Origin: Isoperla grammatica
Lineage: Eukaryota; Arthropoda; Insecta; Plecoptera; Perlodidae
Length of the DNA: 64,000 nt
Direction: 5' to 3'
NCBI GenBank assembly: GCA_945910005.1
Contig: OX246746.1
Span: 22,971,092-23,035,091, forward strand
Part shown: positions 13,136-24,103 of the stretch, one piece after another
How the letters are laid out: each line of letters starts with the position of its first letter
Position numbering within the stretch: the first letter of the stretch is position 1
Translations under genes and position numbers: made by a program
The notes under the pieces: generated by a model
Told to the model about the DNA's origin: nothing
What the model saw: only the letters and a program-made list of their open reading frames with translations
The model's database searches: none

Positions 13136-13522
13136 CTTAAGGGGAAGGACTACTCGCCAACATTAAACCCAGCGCAATTAACGTATTTTCGTCATATCTC
13201 AATAACGCTACACAATATCGAAAAAGTTACAACTACGCATATTTTGGATTCGTGAGATCTCAATACCGTATGAAAAAGATTTATTAGTTTGCATTTATTA
13301 TAATTATTATTTCGAATTTAATTAATTCACAAGTTAATTAGAAATTACAACTATAATTACTACAATCCACGAAATCTTTTTCATATGGTATTGAGCTCTC
13401 ACGAATCCAAAATATGTGTAGTTGTTACTTTTTCGATATTGTGTGGCGTTATTGAGATATGACGAAAATACGTTAATTTCGCTGGTTTTAATATTGGCGA
13501 GTAGTCCTTCCTCGGTATTAAG
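13136..13522. mobile_element. Foldback element, about 150-bp arms, 88-bp loop
   Basis: The left arm 13136-13282 and right arm 13371-13522 are diverged inverted copies sharing GGAAGGACTACTCGCC, TATTTTCGTCATATCTCAAT and TTTTGGATTCGTGAG. Mismatches are scattered, so the insertion is older than the one at 10222. No transposase is present. Confidence 0.85.
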
Positions 13523-16500
13523 GTTAAAATGTTTAGAAAGAAACGAAAAGTACACGCAGTGGTTCTTAAACCAATGTGTTTGATGATATTTGTAAGACAG
13601 CTCAACCAATTCTGCTTCCAATTCACAACAAATATGATTTAACCATTTAAATAATTATATCAGACGAAGAAATAAAGAATAAAAAATTGTTCCCAGAAGA
13701 CATCGTGAATATAGATAAACTGAGAATCCTATCACTGGGCAATTCTTTGAAATTAATTTTATGATTATTTATTGTTGTTTAATGGCATAACGATAAGGTG
13801 ATCCGTATTAGTGCCTTGTTCATTGAAATGAGATCCAACATAATTATTATTGTTTTGGTGATGAGAAGTGGATGCAAGGATACAAATGAAGCGATGCTAT
13901 TACTATGTAGAACACAGTTTATTTGAATACACCCCACATCAAGCAGCTTTTATTCAAGCTGAGAGTTATGTTTTTTGTTACACAAGGAACACATTTCAAG
14001 ATAAAAGATTAGTATTTTTTTGTTCTTTTTCCATTTTGTGTATGAAAATATAGTTATGTACAATATCATTACAAAATATATGATAGAAGCGGGGATATGT
14101 ACAGATTTGAGAAATAGCTCTGGTTTCAAATAAAGTCTATTATTGGCAAATAGTATTTGCAAATTGTTTTCATACTTAGTGCTTGAATCTGATAATGGAA
14201 GAGTTGGATTAAAATCAACTGACTGCAGCACAAAGTGATTTAAGTAAAAAGGCAGAATTGAAAGGTTGTGCAACCGTTGCTTTAGCTTGCAAACATTAAA
14301 ATATAATTGTTTTGATATCCACAAGTAATATTTACAAATGTTGTATTTTTGACTGCCAGACCAATAGACAAACAGTTTTGAAAATAATCCAAAGTTAAAT
14401 GTATGAGACGCACTTATCACATCACATACTTTATTGAGCACACCATTTTGAAATCTGTTTGAATTCACACGTTTATTTTAATGAAAATTAATTAATAAGC
14501 TATGGTATTGTGCTTATTTGAACATAAATATACGTTTCTTGTTATGAAGTGTCCACTTGTAATTTCATATTCATTTCATATCTGCTGGTTAACTTCTTAC
14601 TGTGTTTCAAGTTGGAACTAATAATAAAACATAAATATAAATATTGTAATATCAGTAGTAGTGGGATACCATCAATCATATAATATCACTGATGTTTCTA
14701 GTTCCAATCATAAACAAATTAGTTTGAGCAAATACGAACAGTGATTAAATAAACCCAATTTTCATTTTGTAATTGAAAAAAATAATATCAATTTGAAGTA
14801 CCGGTTAGCTTTACATTGATGCAAATTGAAACAACTAGTGAACACTTGAAATGTGAATGAGCAATGACGACTGATGACTATGTTTTGTTATACAACATTA
14901 AAAGTATTGTTTGTGGCTAACATTTATTAAGGTTTGGTCTGTTAATTGACAACGATTGACTTGCTTGTGAGTCAACTAGGTGTGCTCATCTGAAGAATTT
15001 GATGCATTACTGAAGATAGATGGATTACAAGTGGTAAACTTGTATAGAACACAAACTTAACCATTCAATAATAGGCCTTTGCGTACGAATTACGTGGTAT
15101 CTACACACTCTTAATTACAAAGTATTACACCAGTTTAAACTATAAATAAATCAATATAACACTTGCTTATCTTATACATGCAGTTATTTTCAGAAGGTTA
15201 TGTCTGAGGTCAACGCTTAAACGGTTCCTTAGACCTTATGTACAGTAACCGTCAAAGCTAAATACCAGTATTACCGGAATTGGCAAATGAGCTGTGAGAA
15301 AAACAACTCGCTAAGTTTAACACGAATTCAAATAATATATATATAAACATATTAACATACATATATATTTATTTATGGTTTGCCTTGAATTCGTGGTTAA
15401 AATATTAACACTTTACACGAAACTTGACAGAACATGTTCTTAAATAATAAATATTATTTATACTAAAATTGAATCTTTTAATATATCATTGATAATGTTT
15501 TACATTGAAAATAACTATACACACTCTACATGCTTTACAACTACCTTCGCAGTCCTTGGATTCTCTGTTATATATCACAGGTATTTTGTTCTGCTATTGT
15601 AAAAGGTACAAGGACTAGTCGATCATTCTCAGATCATTACAAAATTCCAATCATTATAAGTTTTCGAGTAATTTTAGCATTCCGTTAAACGATAAAATTT
15701 AAATCATCTCACTAAAGACCGAATTATCAGTGCACGAGCACTGAAACAATGCTTAATTGATCTACCTATTGAAATAATTTCGCTCATCTATAGTCATTGT
15801 TTTCATTCTTGTCCCTCACGACGAGGTAACATCTTAGTTATTAAATATATGGTTTACACTTAGTATTGATAATAGTTAGTGGTAGGCCGTACAACTCAAG
15901 ACTACGTATGTATACGACTGAGCGCGATCACTCCTAGGCATCGCATAGCTGTCTGTTAAAGAGACATTTAACATTCACGGGTAACTCTAGATCGAACGAA
16001 ACAAATATAAAAAAGGATACTAAAGACTAAAGGACGTATTAGACAAGGGAAGAAATATAATTTGAAGTGTAAACCTTAATCCAACCTAGAATATTAAAGA
16101 GCTCCAGTTATATTGAAAGCTACAAGAATCGGATGCAAGAAAATTAGGTTTTCAATCTGAAGCATTCTAGATACACGCATGCATTTTACAGAGTATGTTT
16201 ACACATGTCTGTTGAGACACAGTCTACCTATACATCCTAGTCAGTACTAAGTACGATATGAGGCTTTTACAAATAGACGTATCTCGAAAGCCTTGTCAAC
16301 CAACGTTTTAATTAATAAGAATAACAAACAACTCTCCAAATCCGTCCCTCCCTCCCCTTCACCCCCTGAAGTAGTTTTCAAAAACACACATTTAGTGCAA
16401 TATAATTATTTAGTCGACTGATTTTGAATGGTTTGGTTTAAGAAAGACACTGTGCCAACAGCCTTGCTTATAGAGTTATAGAGAAGAGGTGACCAACTTA

Positions 16501-16542
16501 AATCTCTTTAATATTCTAGAAGTAGTTCGATTGTTCTCGGAG
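13523..16542. other. Downstream flank or possible 3' UTR of the prohormone-like gene
   Basis: This AT-rich stretch lacks obvious mobile elements or microsatellites, unlike the sequence on either side. On the minus strand after the stop codon, ATTAAA occurs at 16312-16307 and AATAAA at 15373-15368. Either could be a polyadenylation signal. The sequence does not settle where the transcript ends. A 172-codon open frame at 14468-13950 is AT-driven and not recognised. Confidence 0.4.
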
Positions 16543-16644
16543 TTAGGCCGAGCTCTTCTTGAGACCTCCCAGCTGTTCCACTAATGTCTCCTCGTTGGAC
16601 ACAAACCTCTTCTTGGGCTGAGCCCTCCACTCAGTATCCCGGTC
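16543..16644 (-). other. Exon 3: last coding exon, 33 codons plus stop
   Basis: It is preceded by a good acceptor (minus strand TTTGTTTACAG|GAC). The frame continues exon 2 in phase 0 and ends in TAA at 16545-16543. It encodes DRDTEWRAQP, the tribasic KKR, the 15-residue segment FVSNEETLVEQLGGL, then KK and SSA. The exon is too short to stand out as an open reading frame. The basic sites on both sides of a 15-residue peptide are what one expects of a processed prohormone C-terminus. I recall similar C-terminal segments in insect prohormone-like proteins, without being able to check it. Confidence 0.8.
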
Positions 16645-19503
16645 CTGTAAACAAACAAACGAACATGCTCATGTTTTCGTTCTCTATCACATCTAGATGC
16701 ATTTAGTCTTAGTGAAAACAATCGATGGCTGTCTGGAAGAATTTATCTGAAATTTTGCACAATCTGCATTGAACATTATATGAGTAATACTTCGAGATTA
16801 AAAATAAAATCGTGTAAATCTCCACCGTTTATTTTTTATTCGATGATATCCATAAAGTCAACATTTGTATTATTAGTTTGTATTAATTTTGATAGGTGCT
16901 ACGTTTTGTAAAAGTGCGATTTCTTATTTCTTGTTTGAGTTTTGTAAGGGTTTTAGTTAGAGGGAGAATGAATGAAATCCCAGGTTACTTGAAGTCATGT
17001 CTCCACATGTTATTGTAGGTAGGGCGCAACCCATGTCTCCACGATTTAGCTCATGCCCTTTATGAATGAAACCCTCGGCTATTTTTAACCTCCCCCGCAG
17101 CTCCCCTTACCCCTCCACAGGACACCCACGCGAATAGCAATACCGGGGCCCATCGACCGAGGGGGTGAGTTATTTTGGCAACTAGCCCAAATCCATTTGT
17201 TACGCTGACGTCAGCAGGCGACGGGGTGCGGGGGCGGCGGGAGGGGCCGGGGGGGGGGGTCTTGTGAATGAACCGGGCCCGGAGCTTGAAGGCTCAAACC
17301 CGGGACTGTAGAAGTTTATCGCCCACTCACCCCGGCTCAGCGGGTCGAAGCCTCCGCGACTCCCCGTTCTATTTATAGCACAATGACATTACCTGTTGAT
17401 AATTATAGGTTTTATGGCCATTTACGGCCAGGTTTCATTTACTAGGACGAGAATTCTGCACGCGAGCGATTGTTTATAGATTTTAAGGTGATGATGCACC
17501 TGGAATGACGGATGAATTGGTTGAGGGGGAGGGGGCGAGGGGGCATGGTATAACGTGCTTTGGAATAAACTAGAAATAGCTTCACTAACAATAAACCTAG
17601 AAAAACATTTGAAGGTTTTTTTGTAGGGGGAAGGGGGGAGGAAGATTCAACTATATCATGTGTTTATAAAGCAGTATTAATCGACATACTGAAAATTAGT
17701 ATTCTGTTACAAGAATGTTAAAAAGTCGGTTTTACAAGTATGAATAAAGTTTCATTATTAAGCTATAGTTGTAAATAATAGTTATAAGTGATAACTACGT
17801 TAGAAGCTGAATCATTCATTCTAATTAACAACAATTTTGGAAATATTAAAATATAGGGATTTTCTTAGTGAAAAATCACATTTTAAAGAACTCCCAAAGA
17901 GCAGGAAAAGTTTTTTAAACCAGCAAGTTCATGACGTGTATAGACTATAGAGCTATAGTTAAAATATTTTATTCGATTTTATGACTACCAAATAAATTTA
18001 AACAACAGGTTTAATTTTAAATTTTATATTCAATTCGGTTCAGCTTTATAAATAATTATTTAAACCCCAACAGTAATATGAAAATAGGATTTTCAAACCA
18101 ATATTAACAAATGACAAATTGCAATAGTATGATAAATCATAGAAATATCAGTGGGCTCTATTGCAAGAAAATATCTTACGATGGGAAATTCTTACCTCTC
18201 GTAATCCTTCTTCCATATTGAGCAGTTTCTTGATAGTATCATAGACAGACGACTTGTTGCGTTGTGCTTCCTCCCTCATTAGCTCATCCATCGCGTCCTT
18301 GAACCCGGGGTGTCGAGCAGGCATCGGCGGCCGCAGTAGGGGAACCTCTTTCTGTCCTCGTCGTGGGTCAAAGTCAGGAGCTTCCGTTGTGCTCACGGCA
18401 ACGGGAGTTGTTACAGCCTCTGGCCTGGAGGTGCTCAATACTTCTTCGGCAATGTGCTCGCTAGGAGGGGAGATCTTCTTCCGGTCCGAGTAGTTAATGG
18501 TATCGAAATTGGCGGGCAGCCACTGGTCGTAACTTTTCTTCATCATTTGACTTCCGAACGCGCTTGTGAAATCCCTGCTTTCCTTATCTCCATTTCCCGA
18601 CCAAGTTGGATACCGTACTTTCTTCTCGATAGTGTCTGCGTTTTTTTCGTACCGTAACTTCTCTTCCCGTCGTCTGACTAATTCTTCTAGACGGTCATTG
18701 CTTTTCACACTGGGTTTCTTCACTAGTGACTTCAATTCCTTTACGTCCTCATCTTCTTCGCCGGTGTAATACCCGGCTTCTTCGTCCCCCCGGTTGTCTC
18801 CGTACATCCAGCCATCATTGCCGTCCTCTCCATAGCCTGAGTATGTCAGCTGCTGTTGCCTCAGAGCACTGTCACGGTTTTGGGCGTCATTGTACATCTG
18901 ACTGAGGATCAGGTTTTGTAAGAACGCTGCATTCACGTCAGCAATACTTTCTTCTTCTTGTGGCGAAGACGATCCGCCACTGTTTTCAAACCATGTCTCT
19001 TGACCGATGGGCAGAGCGTCTTCCCTTTCTTTCCTCTCTTCTTCTTGTTGCATCTCCTCATGCAGATTATCGACAGGATCGCTGCTTTCATCATAACCGT
19101 AGTAGGCGTACCCGGGTCTTCTCGTGTCGTAGTAGTAGGGCAGAAGAGAGTGGTAGACCGCATACTTCAGGTTGTCGTTACCAACAGCTCCAGAGTAGTA
19201 AGGTGCGGGAAAAGGAGGGTATGCGGTGTATGCAGGCTCTGGAGGGTAGTAATATTCTGTATCGTAGTCTTGAGTGTAAGGGTACTCAGTGTAGTATGAA
19301 GGAGCCAAGAACTGATTGGGGGTGGAAGGTTGAGGCGCCTGGTACGGCTGCATGGGAAGAGGAGCCCATGTCGGTATCCTGTGAGCTGGGATGCTCGTTG
19401 AGCGGGCGTAGCGTTTAGTTCCGAACACTGGATAGGCCAGGATCTCGGAACTGAGGAGTAGAGAAAGCAGAATGACCTGCTGCACAATTGACTGGGTTGC
19501 CAT
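16543..19503 (-). CDS. Secreted prohormone-like (candidate neuropeptide) precursor, two coding exons, 469 aa
   Basis: Coding sequence is join(19503..18196, 16644..16543) on the minus strand. Residues 1-23 form a signal peptide with an Ile/Leu-rich core and likely cleavage at ILA|YPVFG. Residues 24-145 are rich in Tyr and Pro. Residues 146-260 are acidic. Basic processing sites lie at KR30-31, RR128-129, KK262-263, RRR277-279, KK294-295, KK322-323, RKK341-343, RR381-382, KK425-426, KKR447-449 and KK465-466. No Gly sits directly before a dibasic site, so C-terminal amidation is not predicted. No transmembrane helix, enzyme motif or cysteine framework is seen. The junction keeps phase 0 and both introns obey GT-AG. 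The start at 19503 has A at -3 and G at +4. Secretion and processing are inferred from the signal peptide and basic sites. The layout recalls insect NVP-like or prohormone-type precursors, but that family is recalled, not searched; a Tyr-rich structural secreted protein is the alternative. Confidence 0.85.
16645..18195 (-). other. Intron 2 (1.55 kb) of the prohormone-like gene
   Basis: The intron is bounded by GTAAGA at 18195 and TTTACAG at 16645, splitting the reading frame in phase 0. Most of it is AT-rich. From about 17025 to 17380 it turns GC-rich with several CpGs, a poly-G run and a TGACGTCA palindrome. Confidence 0.75.
17025..17380. promoter_or_regulatory. GC-rich intronic patch with CRE palindrome
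   Basis: This stretch of intron 2 is much richer in G+C and CpG than its surroundings. It contains TGACGTCA at 17216-17223, a full CRE, plus a run of G residues near 17250-17260. CREB-family sites are common in regulatory DNA of peptide-hormone genes. The enhancer role here is only inferred. Confidence 0.3.
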
Positions 19504-19515
19504 CGTCGCAGAGAT
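18196..19515 (-). other. Exon 2: 12 nt of 5' UTR plus main coding exon
   Basis: The exon begins after the acceptor TTTCAG (minus strand, ending at 19516) with ATCTCTGCGACG and then the start codon at 19503-19501. It encodes residues 1-436 and ends in ...GGATTACGAGAG at 18196, followed by GTAAGA. The frame stays open 51 nt upstream to another ATG at 19554, but that stretch contains the splice acceptor and pyrimidine tract, so the internal ATG is preferred. Downstream of 18196 the frame also runs on for 15 codons into the intron, which would give a false C-terminus. Confidence 0.85.
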
Positions 19516-20731
19516 CTGAAACAAGAAGCGAAACGAACATTGTATTGTTGCCACTTAAACTAAAGCAAACTATTTATTTAGTTGTGATTGTTATCAGCAA
19601 TAATTTAAATGAAGTGTGTGCGTCCCGTTGACAATTTTTCTCTGGTTCAATATCTATGGTAGTGACGCCCCGATTATTGTTTACAATGACACGTGGATAC
19701 CGGTTTCTTGATAACGAACGCATTAGAAGAGCTGCTGATATCGTTTGAAAATTACAATGATTGAGGTACTAATATAAATATTGATGCAACTGTACTATGT
19801 TGTAACAAAGTGTTGTATTTTTAAATGAATGATGGAAACTATGAATAAGAATGTCTTGAACTGGAACGTCAATTCGAGGCAACAACTATAACGCAAAATA
19901 AAGTTAATGAGATATCATAAGTCAACCACCGCAATTGCAATTATTAACCCTTTATAACCTAGCTTAAAACAAAAATATCTAGAAAAATAGGTAAACATAT
20001 ATATATGTATATTGCTTATCAGGCATTAGGCACGGCCGTAATCAGTTAGCCGTTTTTCTAGAAAACCACGTTTACGGCGTTTCAGGTTCAAATACTGGTT
20101 TGGGTAAAGATATCGTCATCACCTACTGACTATTAGGGTTATCATAGTTGCCAAACCACGAGCTGCAAAGTCCAAATATTATCATCTATATTTGATAACA
20201 TGGGGTTTTCGGTCTGGAACGCTACACGAAAGTGATAAAAATACGCCATCTTTGCACAACTCCAGACACCAAATATTTCGAACGTACCTCTCGTTAATTA
20301 ATTTACTTCTCGCCATTTTGAAGCGTAGCGTCTCTTGAAACGGATTATGCTCCTCATAATAATTATTCTAAGAGGAAAAAGTGTTTGTTCAGATCTGTCT
20401 ATGGATTTAATTAATTCTATTTTCATGCAATTGTTCCGTTGGACGGTTGGTGAGCAGGGGCTGTGGAGTGTGGAAGTAGGTCGGACCTAATTGCAACAGG
20501 TTACCCTCCCGTGTAGCTGTACGGGTCGGGGGTCGGGCGAGGGTTATGAGGTCGATATCTTTATCCGACCTACTTTCGGCTCGAGTTATCTTAGCATTTC
20601 TTAGACACTTGAGTCTGGGACGCACCCGGATCACACAACAATCTAGTTTATATTCAAAATGTTGTCAAATTGACGCTTTTCATGTTTCGTTTTCGCGAGG
20701 AGAAATATAAATAGGGAGGGAGGGGGTGGGT

Positions 20732-20748
20732 GGGGGGGGGGGGGGGGG
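20732..20748. repeat. Poly-G run (17)
   Basis: This is a homopolymer of 17 G residues inside intron 1, preceded by GGGAGGGAGGGGGTGGG. The stretch could form a G-quadruplex. Confidence 0.85.
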
Positions 20749-21513
20749 AGTGAACTGGTGGGATAGAGTACTTTTACTTTCTTACAAATTATTGTGTACA
20801 AGTAATCGAATTCCAGACCACACGAAATCCTGACTGAAAGTTTTCCCGATATTTTCCTCAGTCACAATACGAATGCTGGGATAGTCACAGACATTCCTTC
20901 CAACTATCTGAAGAAGGACACATCAGGTAAACTTTGTGTTTACCCTACAGCAGGGGTGCTTTCGGAAAATGATTGTTATACTTGCTCATTTGAGTTACAA
21001 ACTTTTTGGTATTATTAGCTGTTTAAATATTGGCTTTTCATAAAAGAAAAAAAAAATATTTTCGATATTGGTGAAATAAAACTCATTTTTCCTCCAAGAA
21101 AATCAAAACATAGCCTGAAGCACGGAACAACTCTGCACTTCAAAAGTTGTGTGAAAAAAGGTTTCAAGTTGTATAGCGTAAAGTTTGCGCTAGTAATATT
21201 CCATGTTGGATTAAAAAACCGAAGTATTTATTTTCGTAAAATATTTTAAACTAAAGGTTTTGTGTAACTACGTTTTGAAATTTTTATCAAAGTGGAAAAA
21301 TTTTCAGTCTTCCATAACTACATTTTATATTATTTCAAGCTTCATTTCAAGCACATAATAAATTTGTATACTTAAGCCCAGTCACGACTTTGTAGATTTG
21401 ATATTACTCAACTCAATTAAAACTACAAAATTATTCACACAAATTGCTGTTTACACAAACTCGTTTATTTATCAGCGGCGTCACCTCGTTATCATCCTTT
21501 TCTGTAGTACCTA

Positions 21514-21964
21514 CGTCACAAGCACAGTTGAATCAAAATTCCGTAAATAGCACAAACATGTATAATAGATTAGAAGCTATGACGTAGGAAAATTCTCCGA
21601 TCGCTTAGCGTAATGAATTATTCAGTATACTTTTGACGTCACAGTCACCGATAAAAGCGGTACCGAATATCATGCCATACGCGTCACACTTCACAGCTAT
21701 GAACGTCTATTTTTACATTCGGATAGTCGGGTATATAGTTTACATTAATAAACTGGAGATAGGGAAACGAGGTGGGTAAATTATAACCCCGGCCGCCACT
21801 ACCGTCGTCACCGTCTTTATCACTAATAGACCAACGGCCACACGCAACATTGATTTTCCCGACAAAAATCTTTTTTTAGAACGGCGATATTAATAATAAA
21901 CTCCTTTTACGTCAGAGACTGACGATTGACGCGTGCGTCACATGAGGTCGTGAGGAGTGTGACG
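21514..21964. promoter_or_regulatory. Cluster of CRE half-sites in intron 1
   Basis: TGACG or CGTCA occurs at 21514, 21580, 21634-21641 (full TGACGTCA), 21682, 21910, 21920, 21927, 21936 and 21960. That is about ten half-sites in 450 bp where about one is expected by chance. The last five fall within 55 bp. The pattern suggests a cAMP-responsive or bZIP-bound enhancer for the surrounding prohormone-like gene; binding is inference. Confidence 0.4.
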
Positions 21965-23818
21965 TACGTCGGAAACATGGCAAATAAGTAAATAACGGAT
22001 AATATTCTGATAACGTTCGTGTTTGGTTAATATAGTTCGCTACCAATGCACTTAAAGTGTGCACCAATGTTTATTTGATTGTGGGGATGAGGGAAGTTGA
22101 GAGTAAAGTTTCTCGTATTTAAAAATTGTTTTTAAATGTAGCTAAGGCTGTGTTTACGAAAAGTTATTTGAATTGGGATTGTACGCATCATCAATATACA
22201 ACATATTTTGTTTGTATTTTTAGTTTTTTTTTTAAATTAAACAATAGTTTTAGGTACGACTGACTGTATTTTGTTTTGATTTACTTTCACTAAATTCCAT
22301 GTTTCAGTATTTGGGTTTAGAACCGCCATGATAAATGAAAGACTCAACGCTATAATAAATGCCCCTTTTAGTGTTAACTATCTTGTCTTGATAAAAAATA
22401 TAATAATAATTGAACGTTACTGGCAAGAAGTATGTCACACACTCACGGAACACATTTCTTTGCCAGTATTTCTAAAACCAGCCACTTCTTTAATATTGAA
22501 ACACAAACACAAATGTGTATTAAATAACAAATCTGTGTTTATGCATGGCTGGTAAGCGTTTGTTATCATTAATTGTTTTCATTCACGCATTCGTTTTAAA
22601 TCTTGATGTCATTCACGACGTAGAATGTTATCAATTTCATTTTTCTTTATGTTAGTTGGGCGTTGGCAAACGTAGCAATAAGAAATCTTGGAAATCTCGG
22701 AATGTCATAGTGAAAAATAACATTCATTAATGGATAATAAATGTATTTCTTGAAGCATATTTTTTACTTTCCCTTGCTGAATGGCGCCATGACAAATTAA
22801 GTTCGGTTCAGTTGGTTGGAAAATTAATCCTACATTGCGTTATATCATTTTAATCTGTGTTTTTATTCGCAAATGTTCATTCTGGCTATGGCTTTTATTC
22901 TTGGCCGTGGCAACAAGTAAAAATGCAGAGACAAGATTTTATCCAACACATAAAAACTCTCTTTCAGTTAAAATGTAACCTCAATTACAGAATGATGTGT
23001 AATAATTATCCAAGGCAACGGATTATTCGATGTAATTTTAGATGAACAAAAATACCAATTTTTGTTTTGCTTGGACGGTCATTTTTAACATTTTCATCGT
23101 CCTCTGTGAGCCTGTGAAGCTAACATGTTTCAAACTTAAATGATACGGCACCGATGCTTGTCTATTTAAAACGCACCAAGTAGAAAACAAAACATAATGG
23201 TAATTAATTCACACGAATTCGAAACATGTTTTGAAACAGAACTATTGTATCGATTTCGAAAAATTATTTCAAAACTGCCTATTTAACCGAAATATACACA
23301 AATTGAAACCTTTGTCCCCATTTCAATTACAACCATGAAATATTTAAGTGTCAAAAGCGTCATTTTTCATTTCATCATTTTCAGCAGTTCTTAACGTTCA
23401 ATTTATGAAGTATGAAGCCCAAAGGTTTCCTTTGAAATTTGTTTACACAAATAATGTGTACATATTGTGTCAAAAATCTTAGCGTTGTTCAATGTGTCGC
23501 CCAAAATGGCACCATAGTATCACCAAATGCAATTAAAATTCTTGTAAATGTAAATTGCGAACAGAGCAGCTTCGCATTGTTGGTGAAAGAGTGTTAACAT
23601 AAATTGTTAATTACATTATTTCACAGAAACTAGTTTCCAAATAAAACCCTTATGCGTTTGTCCATGCTATCATAAAAGTATACTTATAAATTCAAATGAT
23701 AACCTTTTAATAAAGTGGTTTTGATTGAAAGCATTTACGCCAGTTAAAACAGGGTGTCAGGTTCTACCAATAAAAATATTAGAAAAATTAATCAGTATCG
23801 TATTCGGGAAAGGTAAGA

Positions 23819-23932
23819 GAGGGACAGAGACAGGGAGAGACAGAAGAGAGAAGAGAGAAGGGTGAGAGAGGGATATTTGATATTTGATATTTATTGGCTT
23901 AAAGGCGTGCTACGTAGGGCTATTAAGCCCCC

Positions 23933-23995
<63 letters not shown>
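23819..23995. repeat. Purine-rich tract and (AG)n microsatellite
   Basis: A GAGAGA-rich purine stretch at 23819-23870 is followed by short repeats of GATATTT and then about 60 bp of pure (AG)n at 23935-23995. It lies about 100 bp from the minisatellite. Confidence 0.9.
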
Positions 23996-23997
<2 letters not shown>

Positions 23998-24103
23998 TCC
24001 TAACAGCTTGTATGTTCTACTCACTACAGAGAATATCAGCGCATTAGATTGAACAGTTCAGTAGGCCTAATATGATTCACGCGGCTTAAGCTAATGTATC
24101 CAG

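Noticed and set aside
13950..14468. Open frame of 172 codons on the minus strand
   Set aside because: Composition follows local AT content (Ile, Leu, Phe, Asn, Lys, Tyr). It has no motif or splice context, and lies where a 3' UTR may run.
18960..19418. Plus-strand frames of 113 and 152 codons opposite the main coding exon
   Set aside because: They are antisense shadows of the prohormone-like exon, without any support of their own.
19501..19554. Upstream in-frame ATG that would add 17 residues to the N-terminus of the prohormone-like protein
   Set aside because: The stretch contains the pyrimidine tract and TTTCAG acceptor of intron 1. The internal ATG has a better context and gives a proper signal peptide at the N-terminus.
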